A stretch of DNA of 64,000 nt from Chryseobacterium sp. ISL-80 (lineage in GTDB: Bacteria > Bacillota > Bacilli > Bacillales > Cytobacillaceae), in contig JAGGQZ010000013.1 in assembly GCA_018613055.1 (NCBI GenBank), positions 186,001-250,000 of the forward strand, in the 5' to 3' direction. This document shows positions 1 to 8,665 of the stretch, piece after piece. The translations under genes and the position numbers were made by a program. A model generated the notes under the pieces. The model had not been told where the DNA came from. It saw only the letters and a program-made list of their open reading frames with translations, and searched no databases. Numbering within the stretch: position 1 is the stretch's first letter; each line of letters starts with the position of its first letter.

Positions 1-696
1 CAGCCGCGGGCTATTTCACGCTGGGGCAATGATTCTGATGAGCACAGGGTTGTATCTGGCAAGATGATTGCTACCTGCCTCCATATGATGCAGGGTACGC
101 CATATATTTACCAGGGTGAAGAAATCGGCATGACGAATGTGAAATTCGATGATATCAATGATTACCGGGATATCGAAACATTGAATGCTTATCGCGATTT
201 AACTCCTGATTCCTTGACACATGAAGAAATTTTCAAGGGAATTCATGAGCGCGGCCGTGACAATGCAAGGACTCCTGTTCAGTGGGACAGCAGCGCCAAT
301 GCCGGGTTTACAACTGGGACGCCATGGATCAATGTAAATCCTAATTATGAGACGATCAATGCCGAAGCAGTTTTAAAAGATGAAGACTCTATTTTCTATT
401 ACTATAAGAAGCTCATCGAACTAAGAAAGCAAAACGAAGTAGTCGTGTACGGCACATATGATGTAGTAATGGAAGAAGATGAGCAGATTTTTGCTTATAC
501 CCGGACACTTGGGGATGATCAATTATTGGTGATCTGTAACTTCAGCGACCAAAATCCTGTTTTTACTCTTCCTGATAGTGTTCGTTATTCATCGAAGGAA
601 TTGCTGATTTCAAATCTTGAAGTAGACGAAAATGAATCAATCGATGAATTGACGCTTCAGCCTTATGAAGCAAGGGTATATCGATTAACAAAATAA
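1..696 (+). CDS. Oligo-1,6-glucosidase-type alpha-glucosidase (GH13_31), 3' part
   Basis: The reading frame is open from base 1 and begins inside the protein, so the gene is cut by the window edge. The first visible residues, QPRAISRWGND, and the later QGEEIGM and RDNARTPVQW motifs are hallmarks of the C-terminal half of GH13 subfamily 31 enzymes, which hydrolyse the non-reducing alpha-glucosyl bond of short malto- or isomalto-oligosaccharides in the cytoplasm. The catalytic acid/base and nucleophile would lie upstream and cannot be checked; only the C-terminal beta-domain and the end of the barrel are present. The next gene is a clear paralogue in the same orientation. A hairpin terminator follows directly. 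Family assignment is firm; exact bond specificity is not visible. Confidence 0.9.
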   Translation, partial: QPRAISRWGNDSDEHRVVSGKMIATCLHMMQGTPYIYQGEEIGMTNVKFDDINDYRDIETLNAYRDLTPDSLTHEEIFKGIHERGRDNARTPVQWDSSANAGFTTGTPWINVNPNYETINAEAVLKDEDSIFYYYKKLIELRKQNEVVVYGTYDVVMEEDEQIFAYTRTLGDDQLLVICNFSDQNPVFTLPDSVRYSSKELLISNLEVDENESIDELTLQPYEARVYRLTK

Positions 697-698
697 TG

Positions 699-724
699 AA
701 AAGGGCCTATATTGGGCCCTTTTT
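699..724 (+). terminator. Intrinsic terminator after first alpha-glucosidase
   Basis: An AAGGGCC / GGCCCTT stem with a short loop is followed by a run of T. It lies 3 bases after the stop codon and 20 bases before the next start, so it separates the two alpha-glucosidase genes. Confidence 0.75.
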
Positions 725-744
725 CATGGAACTGAGGTGCTGGA

Positions 745-2376
745 ATGAAGAAAAAGTGGTGGAAAGAGGCTGTTGTTTACCAGGTGTACTGGCGAAGCTT
801 TTATGATTCCGATGGTGATGGATATGGTGATTTGAAGGGAGTAATTGAAAAGCTCGATTACATTAAAGGTCTTGGAATCGACGTGATCTGGCTGAATCCT
901 TTCTATGAATCTCCAGACCGTGATAATGGGTACGATATCTCGAATTATTATCGTGTAATGGAGAAGGCTGGAGACATGGCTATTTTTCAGGAGTTGGTCC
1001 AGGAAATCCATAACCGGGGTATGAAGGTGATCATGGATTTAGTCGTCAACCATACATCTGTTCAGCATCCATGGTTTCTTGAATCCCGCTCCTCTAAGGA
1101 TAACCCGAAGAGGGACTGGTATATTTGGGAAGATCCAAAAGAAGGGAAGGAGCCGAATAACTGGCGTTCCTATTTTGCCCCATCATGCTGGGAGCTTGAT
1201 CCTGCAACAGGGCAATATTATTACCATTCTTTCGCGGTGGAGCAGCCGGACCTTAACTGGAAAAATCCTGAGCTGCGAAATGAAATATATAAAATGATGC
1301 GATTCTGGCTTGAAAAAGGGATTGATGGTTTCCGTATGGATGTGATCAATCTTCTTGCCAAAAGAGAGGATTTTTCAGACGCCGAAAATCCATATGATAT
1401 TAGTTACCTTGCCAACAATCCAGGAATTCATGATTACCTACAGGAAATGAATCGCGAGGTACTTCAACATTATGATGCCATGACAGTAGGGGAAATTCCT
1501 TTTGTTACACCAACAGAGGGGCTTCTCTATGTCGATGAAGACCGAAATGAACTTAATACATTATTCCATTTCCAGGTGGCAGACGAAATGCCGACATGGG
1601 ATATGATCCGTTTTAAGAGAATCCAATCAAGCTGGTACGATGGTTTAAAGGGAAAAGGCTGGAACTCTCAATTCCTGAACAATCATGACCATACGAGACA
1701 AGTGACTCGTTATGGAAATGACGGGAAATATCGCGAACAGTCGGCCAAGCTGCTGGCGACAATGGTCCATACACTGCCAGGAACTCCTTATATATATCAG
1801 GGTGAAGAAATCGGGATGACCGGAGTCAGGTTTGACTCCATTGAGGATTATAACGATATTGCCATGAGAAACAAATACTATGAGGAAGTAGCAAAAGGAC
1901 GCGATCCACAGGAGGTTTTTGAAAGCCTGCTGCTGTTGAGCCGGGATAATTCCAGAACACCGATGCAATGGAATGATGCTCCACAGGCAGGCTTTACAAA
2001 CGGCGAACCATGGATCAAAGTCAATCCGAACTACAAAGACATCAATGTGGAGGCCGCATTGAAAGACCAGGAATCCGTCTATTATTATTACAAAAAGCTG
2101 ATCAGTCTGCGAAAAGAAAATGAGGTTATGGTCTACGGAGATTATCAGGATTTATTGCCTGATGATGAAAATTTGTACGTTTACACACGTTCATACAACG
2201 GGGTAACGTGGTTGATTGTCCTGAACCATTCAGATGAGCAGCAAACCTTTGCTTTACCTGGGGAACTGCAGGAAAAGGGAAGACAGCTGATTATCTGCAA
2301 TTATAAGCCGAAGATTGAAAGCAGAGAAAACCTGCTTGATCCGCATGAGGCGAGGGTTTATCAGATTGGCGATTAG
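745..2376 (+). CDS. malL: Oligo-1,6-glucosidase (GH13_31)
   Basis: The 543-residue cytoplasmic enzyme has full family length. It shows YQVYWRSFYDSDGDGYGDL at the N-terminus, the VNHTS motif near residue 101, the nucleophile Asp199 in GFRMDV, the acid/base Glu250 in TVGE, and Asp315 in NNHD. The residue after the nucleophile is Val200; in this family Val favours alpha-1,6 bonds and Thr favours alpha-1,4, so isomaltose-type specificity is the better guess. It would release glucose from imported short oligosaccharides. It follows a tandem paralogue, and any upstream gene of a malto-oligosaccharide locus lies outside the window. The ATG has GAGGTG upstream. The symbol reflects family membership rather than proven orthology. 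Confidence 0.88.
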   Translation: MKKKWWKEAVVYQVYWRSFYDSDGDGYGDLKGVIEKLDYIKGLGIDVIWLNPFYESPDRDNGYDISNYYRVMEKAGDMAIFQELVQEIHNRGMKVIMDLVVNHTSVQHPWFLESRSSKDNPKRDWYIWEDPKEGKEPNNWRSYFAPSCWELDPATGQYYYHSFAVEQPDLNWKNPELRNEIYKMMRFWLEKGIDGFRMDVINLLAKREDFSDAENPYDISYLANNPGIHDYLQEMNREVLQHYDAMTVGEIPFVTPTEGLLYVDEDRNELNTLFHFQVADEMPTWDMIRFKRIQSSWYDGLKGKGWNSQFLNNHDHTRQVTRYGNDGKYREQSAKLLATMVHTLPGTPYIYQGEEIGMTGVRFDSIEDYNDIAMRNKYYEEVAKGRDPQEVFESLLLLSRDNSRTPMQWNDAPQAGFTNGEPWIKVNPNYKDINVEAALKDQESVYYYYKKLISLRKENEVMVYGDYQDLLPDDENLYVYTRSYNGVTWLIVLNHSDEQQTFALPGELQEKGRQLIICNYKPKIESRENLLDPHEARVYQIGD

Positions 2377-2411
2377 GGGATGCAATACAAGCAATTGCAA
2401 GGTTATCAGTT

Positions 2412-2446
2412 AAAAAGGAGAGTGCCTGAAGCACTCTCCTTTTTAA
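2412..2446 (+). terminator. Intrinsic terminator after malL-like gene
   Basis: A long AAAAAGGAGAGTGC / GCACTCTCCTTTTT stem with a four-base loop runs into T residues. It closes the alpha-glucosidase unit before the xyl operon. Confidence 0.85.
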
Positions 2447-2541
2447 CTATCTTGAACTCCTGTACATCATCCCCTTTCCTTAACATCCTTTTTACTAAAT
2501 TTGATTTGGAAAGTTACTAGCCCCTTCTGAACTAAAATAAA

Positions 2542-2568
2542 CTTAGTTTATCTTGTAGACAAACTAAG
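2542..2568 (+). promoter_or_regulatory. XylR-type operator of xylFGH
   Basis: A 27-bp interrupted palindrome has outer arms CTTAGTTTATC and GACAAACTAAG. It matches the known Bacillus xyl operator style (TTAGTTT...AAACTAA), and its arms are repeated almost exactly before xylA (10007-10033) and the xylanase (22869-22895). It overlaps the -35 region of the promoter below, fitting repression by the ROK protein XylR and relief by xylose. Confidence 0.85.
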
Positions 2569-2584
2569 ATTCCGTTGTTAAAAT
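2556..2584 (+). promoter_or_regulatory. Sigma-A-type promoter of xylFGH
   Basis: The -35 is TAGACA (2556-2561), the spacer 17 bases and the -10 TAAAAT (2579-2584). The -35 sits inside the right half of the XylR operator, in the same register as the xylA promoter. Because the -10 overlaps base 2583, the ATG at 2583 cannot be the xylF start. Confidence 0.75.
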
Positions 2585-2627
2585 GAAATTAATTAAACAA
2601 TTAAAAAATAAGAGGGGGAAATGGTTC

Positions 2628-3713
2628 ATGAAAAAATGTAAGGGTTTTCTATCGGCTCTGCTTGTCTTTGTTTTAGTGCTTGTTGTTTCTGGATGCGGAC
2701 AGGATGCTGGCGGTAAAGGGGCCAGCAGTGACGCCAAGGATGAGGGGAATGGCAAGTTAAGAATCGGCCTGTCGGTCTCCGACTTAACATTGGAGCGCTG
2801 GCAGCATGACAGAGATTTCTTTGTTGATAAAGCAGAGGAATTAGGTGCAGATGTATTGGTTCAATCGGCAAATGGTGATGAGGCGAAACAAGTTTCCCAG
2901 ATTCAGAACATGATTTCTCAAGATATTGATGCACTTGTCATTATCGCGATCAACTCTGATGCTCTTACAACAGTAGTGGACCAGGCGAAGGCTGAAGGGA
3001 TTCCTGTACTCGCTTATGACCGTTTGGTAAATGGTACGGATATTGATGCTTATGTTTCCTTTGATAATGTAAGAGTGGGAGAAATGCAGGCTGAATATTT
3101 AGTGGAAAAAGTGCCAACAGGAAAGTACTTCTTGATGGGCGGCTCCCCAACTGACAATAACGCAAAAATGTTCAGAGAGGGCCAAATGAACATCATCCAG
3201 CCGCTTGTTGATAAAGGCGACATTGAAGTTGTTGGTGATCAGTGGGCAAAAGGCTGGGACGCAAACGAGGCGCTTAAGATCATGGAGAATGCTTTAACTG
3301 CTAATAAAAATGATATTGATGTGGTGGTGGCCTCAAATGATAGTACGGCTGGCGGAGCAATCCAGGCACTAGAGGCTCAGGGTCTTGCAGGTAAGGTTGC
3401 GATTTCGGGCCAGGATGCTGACTTGGCAGGTGTTCAGCGTATCGCTGAAGGGCTTCAAACAATGACAGTCTATAAACCTATTAAAGCGATTGCCGAGAAA
3501 AGTGCTGAGGTTGCCGTACAACTGGCTAAGGGGGAAAAACCTGAAGCTGATTCAACAGTGAATAATGGAAAACTGGATGTGCCTTTCATCAAGCTTGATC
3601 CAATCAAGGTAGGAAAAGAAAACATTGTTGATACAGTCATCAAGGATGGATTCCACTCTTATGATGATGTTTATAAAAATGTACCTGAAGGTGAGCGTCC
3701 AGCACGCCCTTAA
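2628..3713 (+). CDS. xylF: D-xylose ABC transporter, substrate-binding lipoprotein
   Basis: The 361-residue lipoprotein binds D-xylose outside the membrane and delivers it to XylGH. Its signal peptide ends in the lipobox VSGC (Cys23). The mature part matches E. coli XylF closely, with LERWQHDRDFF, FLMGGSPTDNNAKMF, KIMENALTAN, ASNDSTAGGAIQAL and SGQDADLAG. I place the start at ATG 2628 because AGAGGGGGA lies 9 bases upstream and the promoter -10 covers the earlier in-frame ATG at 2583. It heads the xylFGH operon under a XylR operator. A hairpin follows the gene, probably giving more binding protein than membrane subunits. Confidence 0.95.
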   Translation: MKKCKGFLSALLVFVLVLVVSGCGQDAGGKGASSDAKDEGNGKLRIGLSVSDLTLERWQHDRDFFVDKAEELGADVLVQSANGDEAKQVSQIQNMISQDIDALVIIAINSDALTTVVDQAKAEGIPVLAYDRLVNGTDIDAYVSFDNVRVGEMQAEYLVEKVPTGKYFLMGGSPTDNNAKMFREGQMNIIQPLVDKGDIEVVGDQWAKGWDANEALKIMENALTANKNDIDVVVASNDSTAGGAIQALEAQGLAGKVAISGQDADLAGVQRIAEGLQTMTVYKPIKAIAEKSAEVAVQLAKGEKPEADSTVNNGKLDVPFIKLDPIKVGKENIVDTVIKDGFHSYDDVYKNVPEGERPARP

Positions 3714-3738
3714 TAAAAGGAATCAAGATTCATTAGCG

Positions 3739-3800
3739 CTCCTGGCAAATCAAATGATAGGCAGTCAGTCTGGCTTTAAATTTGTTCGCCAGGAGTTTTT
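3739..3800 (+). terminator. Stem-loop with T-run between xylF and xylG
   Basis: An 8-base stem (CTCCTGGC 3739-3746, GCCAGGAG 3788-3795) with a 41-base loop is followed by TTTTT. Inside an operon such a site probably acts as a partial terminator or 3'-end stabiliser for the xylF message. Confidence 0.55.
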
Positions 3801-3846
3801 CTATCTGTAAAACTACGAAATTTAAGCTTAAGGTGGTGAAGCGGAA

Positions 3847-5385
3847 ATGACACCCTATGCTCTCGAAATGAAGGGTATTACGAAGGAGTTTCCCGGAGTT
3901 AAAGCTTTGGACAATGTTACCTTTTCAGTACGTAAAGGTGAAATCCATGCACTTTGTGGTGAAAATGGTGCTGGCAAGTCAACCTTGATGAAAGTGTTAA
4001 GCGGGGTTTATCCGCATGGTACATATGAAGGGCAAATTTTAATAAATGGCCAGGAAGTTCAGTTTAAATCGATCAAAGAATCACAAGATGCCGGTGTAGC
4101 GATCATCTATCAAGAGCTGGCACTGGTGGAGGAAATGTCTGTGGCTGAGAATCTATTTTTGAGTCACGACTATATGAGAGCAAAAGTCATCAATTGGAAC
4201 AGGATTTATTCAGAAGCACAAAAGTGGCTGGACCAAATTGGCCTGGATATTGATCCGCAGACGAGAGTGGGAGATTTGACCGTCGGAAAGCAGCAGCTGA
4301 TTGAAATAGCGAAGGCTTTGACGAAAAGGACCGATATATTGATCCTGGATGAGCCGACAGCAGCATTGACTGAAAGTGATGTCGAGATTTTGATGAAGCT
4401 GCTCAATGATCTTCGGGCTAAAGGTGTTACTTGCATCTACATATCACACAAGCTTGGCGAAGTAATGGCACTGGCAGATACAGTCACGATTTTAAGGGAT
4501 GGCCAGACAATCAGCACGGATCCAATTAATGAGCTATCAGAGGATAAGATCGTAACGAAGATGGTAGGCCGTGAGTTAAAAGAGCTGTTTCCATATGAAA
4601 AGCATCCCATCAGCAGTGAAAAGATCCTTGATGTTCAAAATTACTCAGCGTTCGACGAAAGCGGAAAAACGGTTATTGATAATGTGTCTTTTACCTTGAG
4701 AAAAGGTGAGATATTAGGAATTGCCGGATTGATGGGCGCAGGCAGATCTGAATTATTCATCAGTCTTTTTGGCGGCCTGAAAGGAAAGAAGCAGGGCACA
4801 GTTTCCATCGATAATAAGGTAATGGATATTAAAAAGCCGGCCGATGCCATAAAAGCAGGACTCGCCTATGTCTCTGAGGATCGTAAGCGATATGGCCTTG
4901 TGCTTGGCATGGATATTGCCAAGAATACGACATTGACGGCTTTAAATAAGGTCATGAAACTGAAGGTGATTGACCAGGCTCTTGAAGTTAAAAGCGCCTC
5001 TGAAATCAACAGCAGGATGAAGCTGAAAGCTCCGAACCTTGAAACAAAGGTGGGGCAATTAAGTGGAGGGAACCAGCAGAAAGTCGTTTTAAGTAAATGG
5101 ATTCTGAATGACCCCAAGGTATTGATCCTCGATGAGCCAACGAGAGGGATTGACGTTGGTGCAAAATATGAAATTTACAAGATCATTAATGAGCTTGTCC
5201 AGCAGGGAGTAGGAATTGTCATGATTTCTTCTGAGCTGCCGGAAGTCCTGGGGATGTCAGACAGGATTCTCGTCATGTCTGAAGGGACCATTACAGGAGA
5301 ACTCTCAAGAGACGAAGCGACACAGGAAAGAATCATGACATTCGCAACAGGAGGGAAGAAACGTGAATCAATTGCCAACAGTTGA
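3847..5385 (+). CDS. xylG: D-xylose ABC transporter, ATP-binding protein
   Basis: The 512-residue protein carries two ABC domains in tandem, as in all CUT2 sugar importers. The first has Walker A GENGAGKST near residue 40, the signature-like DLTVGKQQ and Walker B ILILDEPTAALT. The second has a degenerate Walker A (GLMGAGRSE), the signature LSGGNQQK and Walker B VLILDEPTRGID, the usual asymmetric arrangement. It energises xylose uptake through XylH. The ATG has GGTGG upstream, and the 3' end overlaps xylH by 23 bases, indicating translational coupling. Confidence 0.95.
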   Translation: MTPYALEMKGITKEFPGVKALDNVTFSVRKGEIHALCGENGAGKSTLMKVLSGVYPHGTYEGQILINGQEVQFKSIKESQDAGVAIIYQELALVEEMSVAENLFLSHDYMRAKVINWNRIYSEAQKWLDQIGLDIDPQTRVGDLTVGKQQLIEIAKALTKRTDILILDEPTAALTESDVEILMKLLNDLRAKGVTCIYISHKLGEVMALADTVTILRDGQTISTDPINELSEDKIVTKMVGRELKELFPYEKHPISSEKILDVQNYSAFDESGKTVIDNVSFTLRKGEILGIAGLMGAGRSELFISLFGGLKGKKQGTVSIDNKVMDIKKPADAIKAGLAYVSEDRKRYGLVLGMDIAKNTTLTALNKVMKLKVIDQALEVKSASEINSRMKLKAPNLETKVGQLSGGNQQKVVLSKWILNDPKVLILDEPTRGIDVGAKYEIYKIINELVQQGVGIVMISSELPEVLGMSDRILVMSEGTITGELSRDEATQERIMTFATGGKKRESIANS

Positions 5386-6526
5386 GAATACAGCAAAGGT
5401 GAATAGAGGACTCAGCTTCAAGTTTGACATGCAGGCGTACACTCTTATCATTGCATTGGTTTTAATCGCGATTATTTTTGGCTTTTTTACAGGCGGCGAG
5501 TTCTTATCTTCGCGCAATATATCAAACTTATTTACGCAAATGTCCGTGATTGCGGTTCTTGCAATTGGGATGACTTTAATTATTGTCGCCGGCCATATTG
5601 ACTTATCTGTCGGTTCATTAGTCGGTTTGACAGGCGGCATCGCTGCGATTTTACAGGTATGGTATGACTGGAACACATTGATGGCCGTGCTTGCTGCAGT
5701 CGTAATCGGGGCCGTCTTTGGCTTATGGCAGGGATGGTGGGTCGCTTACCGTGCCGTACCAGCCTTCATCGTTACCCTTGGAGGAATGTTAATCTTCCGT
5801 GGAATTTTGATTGGCCTCAGCAAAGGGCAGACGGTTGCTCCGATGAATGCCAGCTTCAAAGAGATCGGAAATAGCTATTTCCCTTACATTCCAGGATACA
5901 TTCTTGCAGTCATCAGCATTGTCCTGCTCTTCTTTTGGACTGCGAGCAATCGTAAGAAGAGAGAAAGCATGGGGCTGATTCTGCCGTCTGCTAAAGTGGA
6001 TTATGGAAAGATTTCCGCCTATTCGTTCTTCATTCTATTGATTACTTATATGTTGAACCGCTATCTGGGCATTCCGCTTCCTATTTTGATTGTAGTCGTC
6101 CTTGCCGGTATCTTTATTTTCATCTCCAACAAAACGGCATTTGGAAGATATGTATATGCAATTGGCGGCAATCAGGAAGCTGCTGCGCTTTCCGGTATTA
6201 ATATTAAAAAGAACACACTCTGGGTTTTCATCACCATGGGTGCCCTTGCAGGGGTATCAGGTGTTTTATTGACAAGCAGATTAAACGCCGCAACAGTAAG
6301 CGCAGGTAACATGTATGAGCTCGATGCGATTGCAGCCTGTGTCATCGGCGGAACAAGCTTGATTGGCGGCAAAGGAAAAATTGTTGGAGCGCTGATCGGT
6401 GCATTGATCATGGCAAGTATTGATAATGGAATGAGCATGATGAACATCGAAACCTTCTGGCAGTATATTGTGAAAGGCTTGATTTTGATTGTCGCGGTTT
6501 GGATTGATATTTCAAGCAAGAAATAG
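5363..6526 (+). CDS. xylH: D-xylose ABC transporter, permease
   Basis: The 387-residue integral membrane protein of the AraH/RbsC permease family has about ten hydrophobic segments. Diagnostic stretches are AIGMTLIIVAGHIDLSVGS near residue 70, GNQEAAALSGI, and CVIGGTSLIGGKG near the C-terminus. It forms the xylose channel with XylG and XylF. The start is GTG 5363, inside the end of xylG, with GAGGG at 5351 as ribosome site. No terminator is seen in the 42 bases before the next gene, so the oxidoreductase downstream is probably co-transcribed. Confidence 0.94.
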   Translation: MNQLPTVENTAKVNRGLSFKFDMQAYTLIIALVLIAIIFGFFTGGEFLSSRNISNLFTQMSVIAVLAIGMTLIIVAGHIDLSVGSLVGLTGGIAAILQVWYDWNTLMAVLAAVVIGAVFGLWQGWWVAYRAVPAFIVTLGGMLIFRGILIGLSKGQTVAPMNASFKEIGNSYFPYIPGYILAVISIVLLFFWTASNRKKRESMGLILPSAKVDYGKISAYSFFILLITYMLNRYLGIPLPILIVVVLAGIFIFISNKTAFGRYVYAIGGNQEAAALSGINIKKNTLWVFITMGALAGVSGVLLTSRLNAATVSAGNMYELDAIAACVIGGTSLIGGKGKIVGALIGALIMASIDNGMSMMNIETFWQYIVKGLILIVAVWIDISSKK

Positions 6527-6568
6527 GCAGTCCATTCACCAGGACGTATAATAAGGGAGGAATGTTCG

Positions 6569-7558
6569 ATGCGAAAAATTAAATGGGGAATCCTTAGTAC
6601 CGCTAACATAGCGCAGACGCAAGTCATTCCTGCCATTCAAAGATCTGCGAGTGCAGAGGTTGAAGCAATTGCCAGCTCGAATGGCAAGGCGGCTGCAGCA
6701 GCTGCGGAACTGAATATTCCCAGAGCATATGAAACATATGAAGAACTGCTGCAAGACCCGACTATCGATGCTGTCTATATTCCGCTGCCTAACAGCCTTC
6801 ACCGGAAATGGGTTCTCGAAGCGGCCAGGAACGGGAAGCATGTTCTTTGTGAAAAGCCGGCAGCTCTAACTGCTGAGGAAATGATCGAGATGGACAGGTA
6901 CTGCAAGGAACAGAATGTATTATTCATGGAAGCCTTTATGTACCAATTCCACCCTCAGCACGAGCGTGTTAAGGAAATCATCGCCTCTGGAGAAATTGGG
7001 GAGGTTAAGCTGATGCGAAGCAGTTTCTCCTTTTACATGGAGGACCGTGACACGAACATCCGCATGGATCGAAGTCTGGGTGGCGGCAGTATTTATGATA
7101 TTGGCTGCTATTGCATCCATGCGATGCGGACGATTTTAGAAGCGGAGCCTGCGAATATCCATGTGCATGGTAAGCTTGACCCGGATACAGGCGTAGATGT
7201 TTCAGCTGTTGCCTACATGGAATTTGACCAAGGCATTCAAGGTGTCTTTGATTGTAGCTTTGAGGCATCATTCAGAAATGAATATGAGATAGTCGGAACA
7301 AAGGGAAGAGTCCTGGTACCTAATGCTTTCCGTCCGGATGTCAGTGACGGGGTAGGGTCGATAATAGTTGAATCTGAAGGCCAGCAAAGAACGGAGCAGG
7401 TTGAAGGAGATATTTATTTAGCTGAAGTAGATCACTTTTCAGAAGCCATCCTTGAAAAGAAACCGCTGATTTATCCAGCAGAAAAGACAATTGCAAATAT
7501 GCGTGTCATTGATGCCTGCTATTCCTCTTTGAAAAAGGATGAAAAGGTCACAGTATAA
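6569..7558 (+). CDS. Gfo/Idh/MocA-family NAD(P)-dependent sugar oxidoreductase
   Basis: The 329-residue cytoplasmic protein has an N-terminal Rossmann fold (WGILSTANIA), the family motif CEKPAALT with Lys96, and a C-terminal substrate domain containing GGGSIYDIGCYCIH. Members oxidise or reduce sugars, inositols or sugar acids; some related members are D-xylose or dihydrodiol dehydrogenases. Its place directly after xylFGH suggests a pentose or pentose-derived substrate, but the sequence does not fix it. The ATG is preceded by AAGGGAGGA, and there is no stop or terminator signal between it and xylH. A side activity on xylose (xylonolactone formation) or on an inositol is possible. Confidence 0.8.
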   Translation: MRKIKWGILSTANIAQTQVIPAIQRSASAEVEAIASSNGKAAAAAAELNIPRAYETYEELLQDPTIDAVYIPLPNSLHRKWVLEAARNGKHVLCEKPAALTAEEMIEMDRYCKEQNVLFMEAFMYQFHPQHERVKEIIASGEIGEVKLMRSSFSFYMEDRDTNIRMDRSLGGGSIYDIGCYCIHAMRTILEAEPANIHVHGKLDPDTGVDVSAVAYMEFDQGIQGVFDCSFEASFRNEYEIVGTKGRVLVPNAFRPDVSDGVGSIIVESEGQQRTEQVEGDIYLAEVDHFSEAILEKKPLIYPAEKTIANMRVIDACYSSLKKDEKVTV

Positions 7559-7576
7559 AGATTGTGTAATAACTTG

Positions 7577-7601
7577 GGACATGGGAACTTTCCCCATGTC
7601 C
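7577..7601 (+). other. Perfect 9-bp stem-loop in front of GH43 gene
   Basis: GGACATGGG (7577-7585) pairs with CCCATGTCC (7593-7601) around a 7-base loop. No T-run follows, so it is not an ordinary terminator. It sits 16 bases before the ribosome site of the GH43 gene and may protect or insulate the downstream message. Confidence 0.5.
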
Positions 7602-7629
7602 TATCAATATGAACATGGAGGTTATCAGT

Positions 7630-8613
7630 GTGAAAAATTCCAAGCAGAATGAACCTTTGGTTACCCATATATTTACAGCAGATCCTTCCGCGCATGTTTT
7701 TGAAGGCAAGCTTTATATTTATCCTTCGCATGACCTTGATCATGATGAGCCTTCTAATGATAATGGTGATCAGTATAAAATGGAGGATTATCATGTCCTT
7801 TCCATGGAAGATGCCGATGCTCCATGTATTGACCACGGGGAAGTGCTTCATCTAAAAGATATCCCCTGGGCAAGCAAGCAGCTTTGGGCTCCTGATGTTG
7901 CATACAAAAATAATACCTATTATTTATTTTTCCCGGCGCGAGACCAAGAGGGAATCTTCAGGATTGGCGTCGCGACAAGCCAGAATCCTGCAGGGCCTTT
8001 CAAGCCTGAGCCGAACTATATTCCTGGAAGCTTCAGCATTGATCCAGCGGTGTTAGTCGATGAGGATGAAAAAGCATATGTTTATTTTGGCGGCCTTTGG
8101 GGAGGTCAGCTTGAGAAATGGCAGACAGGTACGTTCATCCCTGATGCTGAAGGCCCAGCACCGACGGCACCTGCTTTAGGACCGATCGTTGCTGAATTAA
8201 CGGATGATATGCTGAATTTTAAAGGGGAACCAAAAGAGATCTCCATTGTCGATGAAGATGGCAATCCGATTTTAGCGGGTGACGAGGACCGGAGATATTT
8301 TGAGGGTCCGTGGGTCCATAAGTATAATGGTCTCTACTACCTTTCTTATTCAACGGGCACGACTCATAAAATTGTTTATGCTGTCAGCGAGAATCCACAG
8401 GGGCCATTTGTGTTCAAAGGCACGATTCTTACACCTGTCAGCGGCTGGACAACCCACCATTCGATTGTTGAGTTCAAGGATAAATGGTATTTATTCTATC
8501 ATGACTGCTCGATGTCCGGCGGCGTGAACCATAAACGTTCGGTGAAGTTCACGGAATTAAAATATAATGAAGATGGAACGATCCAAACAATTGATCCTTA
8601 TGCTGAGCGGTAA
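7630..8613 (+). CDS. GH43-family beta-xylosidase / alpha-L-arabinofuranosidase, cytoplasmic
   Basis: The five-bladed propeller enzyme has about 327 residues. Visible GH43 elements are the general base Asp in FTADPSAHVF near the N-terminus, DPAVLVDEDEKAYVYFGG in the middle, the general acid Glu in RYFEGPWVHKYN, and HHSIVEFKDKWYLFYHD near the end. There is no signal peptide, so it works on imported short xylo- or arabinoxylo-oligosaccharides and releases xylose or arabinose for XylA/XylB. I prefer GTG 7630 because GGAGG lies 8 bases before it, while ATG 7609 has no ribosome site; starting at 7609 would add seven residues. It is the last gene of the xylFGH-oxidoreductase cluster. Confidence 0.85.
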   Translation: MKNSKQNEPLVTHIFTADPSAHVFEGKLYIYPSHDLDHDEPSNDNGDQYKMEDYHVLSMEDADAPCIDHGEVLHLKDIPWASKQLWAPDVAYKNNTYYLFFPARDQEGIFRIGVATSQNPAGPFKPEPNYIPGSFSIDPAVLVDEDEKAYVYFGGLWGGQLEKWQTGTFIPDAEGPAPTAPALGPIVAELTDDMLNFKGEPKEISIVDEDGNPILAGDEDRRYFEGPWVHKYNGLYYLSYSTGTTHKIVYAVSENPQGPFVFKGTILTPVSGWTTHHSIVEFKDKWYLFYHDCSMSGGVNHKRSVKFTELKYNEDGTIQTIDPYAER

Positions 8614-8625
8614 ATTTAACAAAGA

Positions 8626-8660
8626 AAAACCCGATTCATTGGCTGAATCGGGTTTTGTTT
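8626..8660. terminator. Bidirectional terminator between GH43 gene and xylR
   Basis: The stem AAAACCCGATTCA / TGAATCGGGTTTT has A-rich and T-rich flanks, so it can stop the converging transcripts of the GH43 gene (+) and xylR (-). Confidence 0.85.
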
Positions 8661-8665
8661 GTTAT

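Noticed and set aside
2583-2627. Fifteen-residue N-terminal extension of XylF from ATG 2583
   Set aside because: The ATG overlaps the promoter -10 and the extension would sit in front of the lipoprotein signal; ATG 2628 has the ribosome site.
7609-7629. Earlier ATG start of the GH43 gene
   Set aside because: No ribosome site before it, whereas GGAGG is well placed for GTG 7630.
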